From: Kitasatospora sp. NBC_01287
Lineage (GTDB): Bacteria; Actinomycetota; Actinomycetes; Streptomycetales; Streptomycetaceae
DNA: 64,000 nt
Assembly (NCBI RefSeq): GCF_026340565.1
Contig: NZ_JAPEPB010000001.1
Coordinates: 6,484,001-6,548,000, forward strand
Direction: 5' to 3'
Of the stretch, positions 8,113 through 17,092 are shown in pieces (position 1 is the first letter of the stretch; the number at the start of each line of letters is the position of its first letter). The position numbers and the translations under genes are program-made. The notes under the pieces are model-generated. The model made no database searches and was not told the DNA's origin. It worked only from the letters and a program-made list of their open reading frames with translations.

Positions 8113-9570
8113 GTGTCAGGCGCGCCGACAATCCAGACCGTCCGGCCCGCGGCGCAGGCGGCCGCGGTGTCGCCGACCGAGCCCTCACCGACGCCGTCGG
8201 CGAACCACGGTCCCCGTGCCCTGCCCTACGCGTTGGCGGCGTCCTTCTTCGTCCTCTACGCCGCGGTGGCCGTCCGACGCCACCAGCGCGGCCTCTCCGG
8301 CGGCTACGACCTGGGCATCTTCGAGCAGGCGATCCGCAACTACGCGCACTTCCACGCGCCGGTGGCCGACCTCAAGGGCCCCGGCTACAACGTGCTGGGC
8401 GATCACTTCCACCCGATCCTCGCCGTGCTGGCCCCCGCCTACCGCCTCTTCCCGACCCCGCTGACCCTGCTGGTGGCGCAGGCCGCGCTGCTCGCGCTCA
8501 CCGTGGTGCCGATCACCCGCTGGGCCCAGCGGACCCGCGGGCTCTGGGTGGGCGTGGCCGCCGGGATCGGGACGGGCTGCGCCTGGGGGATCGTGCGGGT
8601 CGACGCGTTCGACTTCCACGAGGTCTGCTTCGCCGTCCCGCTGCTGGCGTTCGCCGTCGAGGCGGCAGGCCGCGAGCGCTGGCGCGCCGCCGCCTGCTGG
8701 GCGCTGCCGCTGCTGCTGGTCAAGGAGGACCTCGGGCTGACCGTCGCGATGCTCGGCCTCTACATCGCCTGGCGTGGCCCGCGCCGTCTCGGCGTCGCGC
8801 TCGCCGTGGTGGGTGTGCTCGGCACGCTGCTGGAGATGTTCGTACTGATCCCGGCCGCCAGCGCCGCCCATACCTTCGACTACCTGCAGCAGCTCGAACC
8901 GAGCGCGGCCCCGCCGTCCGCGCCCGGCAGCCGGTGGTGGCCGCCGACCCGGCTTGACACCACGCTGCTGCTGCTCGCCCCCACCGCCTTCCTGGCGCTG
9001 CGTTCGCCGCTGGCCCTGCTGGCGCTGCCCACCCTGGGGTGGCGCTTCGCCTCGCACAACAACGCTTACTGGGGCACCGCGTACCACTACAACGGCGTCC
9101 TGGTGCCGATCGTGTTCGGCGCGATGGTGGACGTGCTGGCGCGCGAGAGGGTGCGTTACTCGGGTCGGCGGCTGCGGCGGGTGCTGGCGGGGGGACTGCT
9201 GGTGACGGCGGCGACGCTGCCCGCCTTCCCGCTGGCCACGCTGGTCCGACCGGCGACCTGGACCACCACCGCGCACCAGCGGGCCGCGCTGGCACTGGCG
9301 CGCGCGGTCCCCAGCGGTGCCACGGTGGCGGCCAGCAACCAGCTGGCCGCGCAGCTGACGGACCGCGCGACGGTGAGCATGGCCTGCCCGTACCACCGCC
9401 CGGCGCAGCCGGTGGCCTACCTGGTGGTCGACACGAAGGACACCACCTCCGACACCACCAACTGCCGTGCCGGCCTCGCGGTGGTGGTCGCGGACGCCGA
9501 GCGCTCGGGCTACACGGTGGTGGCCGCCCGCGACGGGATCACGCTACTCAGGGACAGCGCCGAGCACTGA
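8113..9570 (+). CDS. DUF2079 polytopic membrane protein
   Basis: This 485-residue integral membrane protein matches the DUF2079 family pattern: a conserved GGYDLGIFEQAIRNYAHF segment near residues 65-85, then GDHFHPILAVLAPAYRLFPTP and FDFHEVCFAVPLLAFAVEA. About 10 hydrophobic segments follow. The acidic/aromatic first loop is reminiscent of GT-C membrane glycosyltransferases, but no activity is established for DUF2079. The start is GTG 8113 with GGAG a few bases upstream. It is a single gene about 150 bp downstream of the GT-GT-SGNH operon, so a related envelope role is possible but unproven. Confidence 0.85.
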   Translation: MSGAPTIQTVRPAAQAAAVSPTEPSPTPSANHGPRALPYALAASFFVLYAAVAVRRHQRGLSGGYDLGIFEQAIRNYAHFHAPVADLKGPGYNVLGDHFHPILAVLAPAYRLFPTPLTLLVAQAALLALTVVPITRWAQRTRGLWVGVAAGIGTGCAWGIVRVDAFDFHEVCFAVPLLAFAVEAAGRERWRAAACWALPLLLVKEDLGLTVAMLGLYIAWRGPRRLGVALAVVGVLGTLLEMFVLIPAASAAHTFDYLQQLEPSAAPPSAPGSRWWPPTRLDTTLLLLAPTAFLALRSPLALLALPTLGWRFASHNNAYWGTAYHYNGVLVPIVFGAMVDVLARERVRYSGRRLRRVLAGGLLVTAATLPAFPLATLVRPATWTTTAHQRAALALARAVPSGATVAASNQLAAQLTDRATVSMACPYHRPAQPVAYLVVDTKDTTSDTTNCRAGLAVVVADAERSGYTVVAARDGITLLRDSAEH

Positions 9571-9611
9571 CGCCGGACCAGACCGGTCCGAGGCCGACCA
9601 GAACCGCGCAG

Positions 9612-9639
9612 AAGCGCTCATAAAACACCATAGCGCTCA
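9612..9639. repeat. Paired AGCGCTCA boxes in the 9571-9862 intergenic region
   Basis: AGCGCTCA occurs at 9612-9619 and 9632-9639, a 20-bp period, and its AGCGCT core is itself palindromic, so the pair can also form a hairpin. Downstream a TTGACT (9659-9664) with an AT-richer stretch about 18-20 bases later could be the promoter of the secreted protein gene at 9863. The rest of this 290-bp gap shows nothing recognisable. Confidence 0.4.
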
Positions 9640-9862
9640 GCTCGCCCGAGCAGTTGCGTTGACTCTTGTGCGGTCCCAGCCAGTGAAATATCGTATGGCA
9701 CATTGCACCGACCTCCCCCGGCCTCAGCCCGTCCAGCGGTTCGTCCCCCCGCGCCTCGAACCGCGCGCCCCGACGGGTCTCGCCGGCGTTCGTCGGCTCC
9801 ACCCCCTGCCCGCGGCCCCGCGGGCAGGGTGCCCCCACGTCACCAGAAACGGACGCTGACCC

Positions 9863-11875
9863 GTGATCAAAATCAGATCCGGCCTGCTCCCGCGCGGACG
9901 GCGCACCGCCTTGGTCGCCCTCTCCGCCGCCCTGCTCGGCGCCGGGCTCGCCAGCCCGCTCACCGCCCTCGCCGATCCCGGCGCGGCCAGGACCACCGCC
10001 ACCGTCCAGGTCAAGCCCGGTACCCCGAAGAGCACCGGCACCAACGCCACCACCGCGGGCCCGCACCTGGCCAAGCCGGGCAAGGCCGGCTCCGCCCGCC
10101 CCGCGCCGGCCGCGCAGAGCTCCACCACCAAGACCGGCGGCAAGGTCACCCCGCAGCTGGCCGACGGCGCCGACCCGGGCACCGGCGGCGACGACGGCGA
10201 CGGCAACGTCGCCAACGAGTACGACCTGCCCGTCACCTACAAGGGCGGCCAGGACTCCGCCGGTGTGGTGATCGGCCCGCCGAAGGTCTACCTGGTGGTG
10301 TGGGGATCCCAGTGGGGCACCCCGTCAACCAACTCCAGTGGTGACACCGTGATGTCGGCCGACGCGGACCAGGCCGTCCCGTACCAGCAGGACTTCTTCA
10401 AGGGCCTGGGCAGCGCGGGCGACGGCTGGAGCGGGGTGCTGACCCAGTACTGCGAGGGCATCGCCTCGGGCAGCGTGCAGTGCCCCTCCGGCGCCGCGCA
10501 CATCCCGTTCCCGCAGCAGGGCAGCGTGCTGGCCGGCGTCTGGGTGGACAACGGCGCCGCGGCCCCGCAGTCCGCCACCGAGCCGCAGCTCGGTGACGAA
10601 GCGCGCGCCGCCGCCCAGCACTTCGGCAACACCACCGAGGCGCAGAACCGCAACGTGCAGTACATCATCGACTCGCCGCAGGGCACCGACCCGGACAAGT
10701 GGCGCGAGCTGGGCTACTGCGCCTGGCACGACTTCCAGCGCTCCTCGTACGGGCAGCTGGCCTACACCAACATGCCCTACCTGACGGACGTCGCCGGCTG
10801 CGGCACCAACTGGTTCGGTGAGAACACCGCGCGCGGCCGTCTCGACGGCTACGGCATCATCGGCGGCCACGAGTACGCCGAGACGGTCACCGACCCGAAC
10901 ACCCCTGGTGGTTGGACCGACTCCACCGGCCAGGAGATCGCCGACAAGTGCGCCTGGATCCCGTACGGCTCCAACGGCGGTCTCTTCTTCGAGAACCTCG
11001 CCACCGGGTCGTTCCCGCTGCAGACCCTGTGGTCCAACACCGACCACCTCTGCATGGCCTCCGACCCGGTCTACACCAACCCGCCCGTGGTGATCAGCAC
11101 CATGTGCGACCGGGTCGACGCACCCGGGTCGGTCTCGATCCCGGCGGTCGCGGTCGACAACACCGGCTCGACGGTCAGCTACAGCGCGACCGGCCTGCCG
11201 AAGGGCCTGGGCATCAACTCCTCGACCGGCGTGATCTCCGGCACCGCCGCGGCCACCAGCGGCTACCAGCGGATCACCGTCAACGCGACCGACCAGAACG
11301 GCAAATCGGCCAGTACCGGATTCTGGGAGAACATCAGCGCCTCCGGCACCACCGGTTGCGGCGGCATCGAGCAGCTGACCGACGGCGGCTTCGAGAACGG
11401 TTCGGCCGACGTCGACCACACCGTGATGACCGACGCGTGGAGCCCGTCCGGCTACAACGTGATCACCCCGTCCAGCCTGCACGCGGCGCACTCGGGCCAG
11501 TGGTACGCCTGGCTCGGTCAGGACGCCACCAGTGATGACTCGATCGCCAACTCGCTGAACACCTACCCTGGTTACAGCTCGGCCAACTTCTCGTTCTACC
11601 TGAACATCAGCACCACCAACACCTCCGCCGCCTCGCCCGACACCCTGCAGCTGCAGGCCATCGACCAGTACACCGGTCAGTCGCTGGGCACCGTGAAGAC
11701 CTGGACCAGCCAGAACCCGACCAACGGCTACCAGTACCAGTCCGTCGACCTGAGCCCGTTCATCAGCCAGGTCGGCTGGGGCACCACGATCGGCCTGCGC
11801 CTGGTCTCGCACGAGACCGGCAGCACGCCCAGCACCGCCTTCCTGGTGGACGACGCCTCGGCGCACGAGAGCTGA
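9863..11875 (+). CDS. Secreted multidomain protein with HEYAE motif (Phi-1/EXORDIUM-like region), Ig-like and C-terminal beta domains
   Basis: The 670-residue protein begins with a basic n-region and Ala/Leu signal peptide (to about residue 37), followed by an Ala/Pro/Thr-rich linker. Residues about 115-400 start with VIGPPKVYLVVWGSQWG and contain GIIGGHEYAETVTDP with His336, Glu337 and Glu340, then EIADKCAWIPYG. This arrangement resembles the HELAE..TDP..EIAD region of plant EXORDIUM/Phi-1 proteins and could bind zinc (HExxE); this is inference. Residues about 405-490 are a putative Ig (He_PIG) fold (GLPKGLGINSSTGVISGTA). The C-terminal 170 residues look like a jelly-roll domain (LTDGGFENGSAD...FLVDDASAHES). 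The gene stands alone and ends at a strong terminator. Confidence 0.75.
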   Translation: MIKIRSGLLPRGRRTALVALSAALLGAGLASPLTALADPGAARTTATVQVKPGTPKSTGTNATTAGPHLAKPGKAGSARPAPAAQSSTTKTGGKVTPQLADGADPGTGGDDGDGNVANEYDLPVTYKGGQDSAGVVIGPPKVYLVVWGSQWGTPSTNSSGDTVMSADADQAVPYQQDFFKGLGSAGDGWSGVLTQYCEGIASGSVQCPSGAAHIPFPQQGSVLAGVWVDNGAAAPQSATEPQLGDEARAAAQHFGNTTEAQNRNVQYIIDSPQGTDPDKWRELGYCAWHDFQRSSYGQLAYTNMPYLTDVAGCGTNWFGENTARGRLDGYGIIGGHEYAETVTDPNTPGGWTDSTGQEIADKCAWIPYGSNGGLFFENLATGSFPLQTLWSNTDHLCMASDPVYTNPPVVISTMCDRVDAPGSVSIPAVAVDNTGSTVSYSATGLPKGLGINSSTGVISGTAAATSGYQRITVNATDQNGKSASTGFWENISASGTTGCGGIEQLTDGGFENGSADVDHTVMTDAWSPSGYNVITPSSLHAAHSGQWYAWLGQDATSDDSIANSLNTYPGYSSANFSFYLNISTTNTSAASPDTLQLQAIDQYTGQSLGTVKTWTSQNPTNGYQYQSVDLSPFISQVGWGTTIGLRLVSHETGSTPSTAFLVDDASAHES

Positions 11876-11894
11876 CACTTCATCAGAAGTACTG

Positions 11895-11934
11895 CGGGGC
11901 CTGACCCGGAGCACCAGCTCCGGGTCAGGCCCCG
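11895..11934. terminator. Bidirectional terminator hairpin
   Basis: A perfect 18-bp stem (11895-11912 with 11917-11934, loop ACCA) lies between the convergent secreted-protein and MarR genes. It overlaps the MarR stop codon (11925-11927), so the stem contains the last MarR codons. Confidence 0.85.
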
Positions 11935-12434
11935 TTCGCTCCGTTGCCGTTGCCGTTGCCGCTGCCGCTGCCGCTGCCGCTGCCGCCGCGCTGCTGCGCC
12001 ACCGCGTTCAGCACGCCGCCCAGGAAGTTTTGCACCACCGCGAGTTCCGCCTCGTCGAAGCCGCGCAGCTCGCCCACCACGGCGCCGATCAGCGGGCCGA
12101 AGAACTCCCACCCCAGGGTCGTCGCCCGCTCCGTCACCTCCAGCAGCACGCGCCGCCGGTCGTCCGCGTCCCGGGTCCGCCGGACCAGGGCGAGGCGCTC
12201 CAGGCGGTCCGCCAGCGCGGTGGTCCCGGCGGAGTTGAGGCCGAGCTGGCGCCCGAGCCACCCCGGGGTCGCCGCCGTGCCGGCCCGGGCCGCGTCGAGC
12301 AGGCAGATCAGCGCCCGCAGGTCGGTCGGGTGCAGCCCGCCGCGGGTGGCGAATTCGCCGGCCAGCAGGTCCAGCTCGACGGTCACGGCGCGCAGTTGGT
12401 GTACCACCCGCATCGCCGGATCGATCTCCTCCAT
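11925..12434 (-). CDS. MarR family transcriptional regulator
   Basis: This is a 169-residue winged-helix dimeric regulator. The start is ATG 12434 (MEEIDPAMRVVHQLRAV) behind GGAGAGGTGAGG; an upstream in-frame start at 12527 would run through the operator and is rejected. The wHTH core is TPGWLGRQLGLNSAGTTALADRLERLALVRR with the wing DADDRRRVLLEVT. The C-terminus ends in a Gly-Ser/Gly-Asn dipeptide tract encoded by a 6-bp tandem repeat (about 11942-11990), likely a slippage-prone, dispensable tail. It is divergent from an alpha/beta hydrolase and probably represses both from the palindrome at 12472. Confidence 0.88.
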   Translation of the reverse strand: MEEIDPAMRVVHQLRAVTVELDLLAGEFATRGGLHPTDLRALICLLDAARAGTAATPGWLGRQLGLNSAGTTALADRLERLALVRRTRDADDRRRVLLEVTERATTLGWEFFGPLIGAVVGELRGFDEAELAVVQNFLGGVLNAVAQQRGGSGSGSGSGNGNGNGANGA

Positions 12435-12471
12435 GCCCTCACCTCTCCACTGCGGTCTGTGGTGGGCATAA

Positions 12472-12492
12472 TATCTCTCGTTCAGCGAGATA
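12472..12492. promoter_or_regulatory. Candidate MarR operator
   Basis: TATCTC (12472-12477) and GAGATA (12487-12492) form an inverted repeat with a 9-nt centre in the 94-bp gap between the divergent MarR and hydrolase genes. It is AT-rich against the background and the placement fits autoregulation of both promoters. Confidence 0.6.
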
Positions 12493-12528
12493 CTTGCCTG
12501 GCGAACTACTGCGCCCACGGAGGTCACG

Positions 12529-13416
12529 ATGACGCGGACACCCTTCCTCGCTTCCTACGATGCCCTTCTCGCCCGCTGGCCCGTCCCGGTCGACACCGCC
12601 GACCTCGCGTCCCGCTACGGCACCACCCGCGTGATCAGCTGCGGCCCCGCTGATGCGCCGCCCCTCGTGATGCTGCACGGCGGCGGCACGACGGCCGCCG
12701 TCTGGTTCGCCAACATCGCGGAGCTCGGCCGCGCCCACCGGGTCCACGCCGTCGACCGGATCGGCGAGCCGGGGCTCAGCCTGCGCGGCGAGCACCCGCC
12801 GCGCACGTCCGCCGAGTTGCTCGACTGGCTCGACACCGTGCTCGACGGCCTGGGGCTCGCCAGGTGTGCGCTGCTCGGCCACTCCTACGGCGCGTGGATC
12901 GCCCTCTCCCACGCGTTGCGCTGCCCCGAGCGCGTCGAGCGGCTGGTGCTGATCGACCCCACCCAGTGCTTCGCCGGCTACCGGCCCGGCTACCTGCTGC
13001 GCGCCCTGCCCCTGCTGCTGCGCCCCACCGCGGCCCGCGCCCGCGCCTTCCTCGGCTGGGAGAGTGCCGGCGCCGTGGTCGACCCGGACTTTCTCGAACT
13101 GTACGGACTGGCAGCCGAGTTCCCCGACGCCAAGCCGATCGTCGGTCGGCGCCCGCGGGCCGCGCGGCTGCGGGGGCTCACCGTCCCGACCCTGGTCCTG
13201 CTCGCCGCCGAGAGCCGCGTGCACGACGCCCGCCGGGTCGAGGCCGCTGCCCACCGTCTGCTGCCCGGCGCGCGGACGGCGATCCTGCCCGGCGTCTCGC
13301 ACCACGGCCTGCCGTTCCGGCGGGCCGGTGAACTCGACGCCGCCGTGCTGTCCTTCCTGGACGATGAGGACCTGTCCGGCCGGCTGTCCGCCCCGCGTCG
13401 TACCGTACGGCCATGA
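12529..13416 (+). CDS. Alpha/beta hydrolase
   Basis: This is a 295-residue cytoplasmic alpha/beta-fold hydrolase. The oxyanion-loop motif is VMLHGGGTTAAVW, the nucleophile elbow is LLGHSYGAW with Ser119, and the catalytic His is in the SHHGLP segment (His258 or His259). GGAGG precedes the ATG. It is transcribed away from the MarR regulator, so expression is probably induced by a ligand, perhaps its own substrate. The stop overlaps the start of the SUKH protein by 4 nt (ATGA). Substrate is unknown; carboxyl ester or lactone hydrolysis is the family norm. Confidence 0.87.
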   Translation: MTRTPFLASYDALLARWPVPVDTADLASRYGTTRVISCGPADAPPLVMLHGGGTTAAVWFANIAELGRAHRVHAVDRIGEPGLSLRGEHPPRTSAELLDWLDTVLDGLGLARCALLGHSYGAWIALSHALRCPERVERLVLIDPTQCFAGYRPGYLLRALPLLLRPTAARARAFLGWESAGAVVDPDFLELYGLAAEFPDAKPIVGRRPRAARLRGLTVPTLVLLAAESRVHDARRVEAAAHRLLPGARTAILPGVSHHGLPFRRAGELDAAVLSFLDDEDLSGRLSAPRRTVRP

Positions 13417-14108
13417 CCGAGATCTTCGACCCGCACGCCGCCCTCATCGCCGCAGGCCAGGACCGCGCCGCCGCCTGGCGCTTCATCGCCGAGTTCGCCG
13501 CCTACTGGCGCCGCCCACTGGCCGAGGACGACGGCTGGTGCGCCGCCGAGCTGGACGCCGCCGAGCGGCGGCTCGGGCTGCGCCTGCCGACCGCGCTCCG
13601 CGAGGCGCTGCGACTCGTGGGTCGCCGTGACGACTTGACGCGCAATCACAACCGGCTGCTCAGGCCGGACGAGCTGTTCGTGCACGAGGGCGCGCTGGTC
13701 TTCCGGGAGGAGAACCAGGGCTGCGCGCACTGGGGCGTCCTCCTCGCCGACCTCGACCAGGACGACCCGGGCACCGTCGTGCGTCCCGACCTGGCCGACA
13801 AGTCGCAGGAGCGCTGGGAGTCCTGGACCGCGCGGGTCTCGCTGGCCTGTGTCGAGACGGTGATGTTCGAGACGGTGCTGGACGACGACGGGCTCACCGA
13901 CCACCTGGACGCCTCCGGCCCCGAGCTGGACCTGGCCCGCCGCTTCCGTGAACTGCCCCGGCTGAGCCGTGAGATCCGCTGGTTCACCGGCCCGGAGGTG
14001 CTGATCGCCGACATCGACGACGGCGCCTGGACCTCGGTGCGGGCCCGCACCGCCCAGGCGCTGGAATCCCTGCGCGAGGAGCTCGACGGCGACTGGCTGA
14101 ACGGCTGA
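13413..14108 (+). CDS. SMI1/KNR4 (SUKH) family protein
   Basis: This 231-residue protein has the SUKH-like pattern: a helical segment with LDAAERRLGLRLPTALREALRLVGRRDDL, then RLLRPDELFVHEGALVFREENQGCAHWGV with alternating strands. SUKH proteins serve as immunity proteins against contact-dependent or polymorphic toxins, or as scaffold proteins. No toxin gene is adjacent. It is translationally coupled to the alpha/beta hydrolase, which argues against a toxin-immunity module here. The final codons and stop fall in an 8-bp tandem repeat. Confidence 0.72.
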   Translation: MTEIFDPHAALIAAGQDRAAAWRFIAEFAAYWRRPLAEDDGWCAAELDAAERRLGLRLPTALREALRLVGRRDDLTRNHNRLLRPDELFVHEGALVFREENQGCAHWGVLLADLDQDDPGTVVRPDLADKSQERWESWTARVSLACVETVMFETVLDDDGLTDHLDASGPELDLARRFRELPRLSREIRWFTGPEVLIADIDDGAWTSVRARTAQALESLREELDGDWLNG

Positions 14109-14136
14109 ACGGCTGAGCGGCTGAACGGCTGAACCG
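14097..14136. repeat. 8-bp tandem repeat across a stop codon (5 units)
   Basis: CTGAACGG-type units start at 14097, 14105, 14113, 14121 and 14129, with one-base variants in units 3 and 5. The stop TGA of the SUKH gene is in unit 2 and is repeated in each later unit. Confidence 0.88.
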
Positions 14137-14278
14137 CCGAACTCGGAATTGCTGAGCGATCGTCAACCCTCCACCCCAGGGTGGAGATCTCCACCTCCAC
14201 CCGCGCGCCGATGACCGCCGGACGCGGCCCCGCCGATCCTGGGAGTCACCTGATGGCGAGGAAAAAGGGGAGTGCCGC

Positions 14279-15901
14279 GTGTTCCGCAGGAAGACGACCT
14301 CGACAGCGCCCTGGGCGGGGGCGGTTGTCCTCGCCCTGCTCCTGGGCAGCCTGCTCGGCGCCGCGAGCCCGGCCGGCGCGGCCGCCGGCCGCGACTGCCG
14401 TGCCGCCACTGGGCAGGGCAGGGTGCAGGGCCTGCCGCAGGGGGTCACCTGCTCCTACCTGGGCGTCCCGTACGCCGCCCCGCCCACCGGCGCCCGCCGC
14501 TTCCGCCCGCCCGCCCCGGTCACCCCGTGGCGCGGGACGCTGCGGGCCACCGCCGCCAAACCCGGCTGCCCGCAGGACCTCACGGTCGGCGGCGGCGTCG
14601 AGGACTGCCTCTACACCGACGTCTGGCAGCCGCGCGGCGGCGGCGCGCACAAGCCGGTGCTGGTCTTCCTGCACGGCGGTGCGGACGAACTCGGCGCGGC
14701 CGCCGATCCGGTCTTCGACGGCGCCGCGCTCGCCGACCGCGGCGACGCGGTCGTGGTCAGCGTCGACTACCGGCTCGGCCTGCTCGGCTGGACCGAACTC
14801 GGCGGCCTGGACCCGGCTTACGCCGGTTCGGGCAACAACGGGCTGCGCGACCAGATCGCGGCGCTCAGCTGGGTGCACCAGCAGATCGGGGCCTTCGGCG
14901 GCGACCCGGGCAACGTCACCGTCTTCGGCCAGTCGGCGGGCGCGATCTCGATCGACGCGCTGCTGGCCGGCGACCATCCCGAACGGCTCTTCCACCGGGC
15001 GATCGTGGAGAGCGGCCCCGGCTACCTGGTGCACACCCAGGACTACGCGCGCGCTGCCGCCACGCACCTGCTCGCCGCCGGAAGCATCACCACCGTCGCG
15101 CAGTTGGACGCGATGAGCACCGACCAGTTGCTGCACCTCCAGGCGACCGCGCAGCAGGGCGTGTCGGGTCTGGCCGACGCGCTCTTCTTCGGCCCGTCCG
15201 TCGACGGCACCCTGGTCCCCGGCCCGGTGGTGGACCGGATCGCGGCGGGCAGTGCCCGCGGGGTGGAGCTGATGGTCGGCACCAACGAGAACGAGACCGA
15301 CTACTGGGCGCTCTTCGAGCCGAGCGTGCTGGACCTCCCGCTGAGCGCCTACCGCAGTTTCCCCGCGCCGCTGGCCGACCAGAAGCAGCGGATGTACGAC
15401 GTCTACGCCGCCGACCGGCCGGGACTGCCGGCGGGCCGGGTGGTCAACGCGATGGTCACCGACCAGCTGGAGCGGGTGCCCACGCTGCGGATGGCCGCGG
15501 CACAGGCCCGTTGGCGGCCCACCTACGTCTACCAGTTCGACTGGCACGTGCCGTACGTCCCGGGCCTGCCCGGCGCCCAGAACCTGGGTGCGATGCACAC
15601 CCTGGAGCTGCCGTTCGTCTTCGGCAACCTCGACCTGGACGCCTTCCCGCGCGGCGCCGCCACCGTCGCCGCCGAGCGTCCGCAGCTGACCGGGCTGTCG
15701 CACGACATGATGGACGCCTGGACCGCCTTCGCCCGGGCCGGCGTGCCTGGTTGGCCCTCGTACACGGCAGCCACGCGGGCCACCAAGATCTGGGACCTGC
15801 CCGAGCGGGTGCGGAACGCGCCGCAGGAGAACGAGCGGGCCCTGTGGGACGCCTACTCGTTCCCCGACTGGGACCTGCGGGCCTGGCCCCAGCAGGGCTG
15901 A
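14279..15901 (+). CDS. Secreted type-B carboxylesterase
   Basis: The 540-residue protein has a signal peptide of about 33 residues and belongs to the carboxylesterase/cholinesterase family, which hydrolyses carboxylic esters. Family landmarks are GVPYAAPPTGARRF, EDCLYTDVWQP, the oxyanion-hole HGG (FLHGGADELGA), the nucleophile elbow FGQSAGA with Ser219 and the catalytic His in the AMHTLELPFVFG segment near the C-terminus. The start is GTG 14279, with GGGGAG upstream. Length is typical for the family. The gene stands alone. Substrate is unknown. Confidence 0.88.
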   Translation: MFRRKTTSTAPWAGAVVLALLLGSLLGAASPAGAAAGRDCRAATGQGRVQGLPQGVTCSYLGVPYAAPPTGARRFRPPAPVTPWRGTLRATAAKPGCPQDLTVGGGVEDCLYTDVWQPRGGGAHKPVLVFLHGGADELGAAADPVFDGAALADRGDAVVVSVDYRLGLLGWTELGGLDPAYAGSGNNGLRDQIAALSWVHQQIGAFGGDPGNVTVFGQSAGAISIDALLAGDHPERLFHRAIVESGPGYLVHTQDYARAAATHLLAAGSITTVAQLDAMSTDQLLHLQATAQQGVSGLADALFFGPSVDGTLVPGPVVDRIAAGSARGVELMVGTNENETDYWALFEPSVLDLPLSAYRSFPAPLADQKQRMYDVYAADRPGLPAGRVVNAMVTDQLERVPTLRMAAAQARWRPTYVYQFDWHVPYVPGLPGAQNLGAMHTLELPFVFGNLDLDAFPRGAATVAAERPQLTGLSHDMMDAWTAFARAGVPGWPSYTAATRATKIWDLPERVRNAPQENERALWDAYSFPDWDLRAWPQQG

Positions 15902-15946
15902 GCCGCCCACGGTCCGCCCACGGTCCGCTCGCTGAGCCGTCCGCCG

Positions 15947-15994
15947 GGCCGCGAGGAAGGCCGCGAGGAAGGCCGCGAGGAGGGTCGCCAGGAG
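15947..15994. repeat. 12-bp tandem repeat (4 units)
   Basis: GGCCGCGAGGAA units start at 15947 and 15959, followed by variants at 15971 and 15983. A shorter direct repeat (CACGGTCCGCC) lies just before. The array occupies the gap between the carboxylesterase end and the convergent methyltransferase end. Confidence 0.8.
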
Positions 15995-16015
15995 GGCGCG
16001 GTCAGCCGCCGCCGG

Positions 16016-16867
16016 CTACGGCTTGCGGCCGATCGCGCCCCAGATCCCGGTGCTCGCGTCGCCCTCCTGCTCCGGCTGTTCGGGCCGCCAGAGCGGGACG
16101 GTGACGAGCCCGGGTTCGACCAGTTCCAGGCCGTCGAAGAACTTCGCCACCTGGTCCTTGCCCCGCAACGTCAGCCGCTCGGTGGCGGCGCAGTAGACGG
16201 CAGGGCCGCGCCGCGCCTGGTCGGGCGTGGCGAAGTCGGCCGTGCCGTGCGAGAGCGCCAGGTAGCTGCCCGAGGGCAGCGCGTCGACCAGGGTGCGCAC
16301 GATGCCGTACGGGTCGGAGTCCTCGTCCACGAAGTGCAGGATCGCGAAGAGCAGCAGCGCCACCGGGCGGCCCAGGTCGAGCAGCTCGCGGATCTCCGGG
16401 GAGGCCAGGATCCCGGCCGGGTCGCGCAGGTCGGCCTGGATCACGGTGGCGCTGCCGTGGCTGGCCCCGGCGAGCAGCGCGCGGCTGTGCACCAGCACGA
16501 TCGGGTCGTTGTCCAGGTAGGCCACCCGCGCGTCCGGCTGCACCCGCTGGGCGATCTCGTGGGTGTTGCCGGCCGTCGGGATGCCGGTGCCGATGTCCAG
16601 GAACTGCTTCACGCCCTGCTCGGCCAGGTAGCGCACCGCCCGCTGCAGGAAGGCCCGGTTCGCCCGGGCACTCTGCCGCACCCGGGGGCTGAACGCCATG
16701 ATCTCCTCGGCCGCCGCCCGGTCGGCGGGGAAGTTGTCCTTGCCGCCCAGGTAGTAGTCGTACATCCGCGCCGGGTGCGGCACCTCGGGCCGCAGGTCGG
16801 ACGGCGGGCGGCTGTCCTCCTCGGAGGCAGACATCCAGTCCAGGGTGATCTCCTGATCATCAGTCAC
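16016..16867 (-). CDS. SAM-dependent methyltransferase, DUF574/Methyltransf_19 family
   Basis: This 283-residue protein belongs to an actinomycete-specific methyltransferase family. Hallmarks are the N-terminal HPARMYDYYLGGKDNFPADR, the SAM-binding FLDIGTGIPTAGNTHEIAQ (motif I), YLDNDPIVLVHSRALL (motif II) and LLLFAILHFVDEDSDP (motif IV). Streptomyces genomes carry many paralogues; substrates are largely unknown. It is a single gene with a convergent esterase on one side and a long non-coding stretch on the other. Confidence 0.9.
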   Translation of the reverse strand: MTDDQEITLDWMSASEEDSRPPSDLRPEVPHPARMYDYYLGGKDNFPADRAAAEEIMAFSPRVRQSARANRAFLQRAVRYLAEQGVKQFLDIGTGIPTAGNTHEIAQRVQPDARVAYLDNDPIVLVHSRALLAGASHGSATVIQADLRDPAGILASPEIRELLDLGRPVALLLFAILHFVDEDSDPYGIVRTLVDALPSGSYLALSHGTADFATPDQARRGPAVYCAATERLTLRGKDQVAKFFDGLELVEPGLVTVPLWRPEQPEQEGDASTGIWGAIGRKP

Positions 16868-17092
16868 AGGCTGAGCATATAGTCGGGCAATCCTCTTGCG
16901 GGAGGGCTCTATGTCAACGAGATGTCAGCAAGGTGCCGGCGAACATCCAGCCGGCGCGCGGCATCAGAGCTCCCGACCCACCGGCGGGACGACCACGGTG
17001 CTTCAGCCGGGTGTCTCGGCCGGACCGGTGACTTCTCGGCGAACGCGTCCGGTCACCGCGTGCCGCGTGCCGCGACCCGTCACCGTCACCGC

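Noticed and set aside
11942..11990. 6-bp CCGTTG/CCGCTG repeat as a separate regulatory element
   Set aside because: It is within the MarR coding sequence and encodes a Gly-Ser/Gly-Asn tail.
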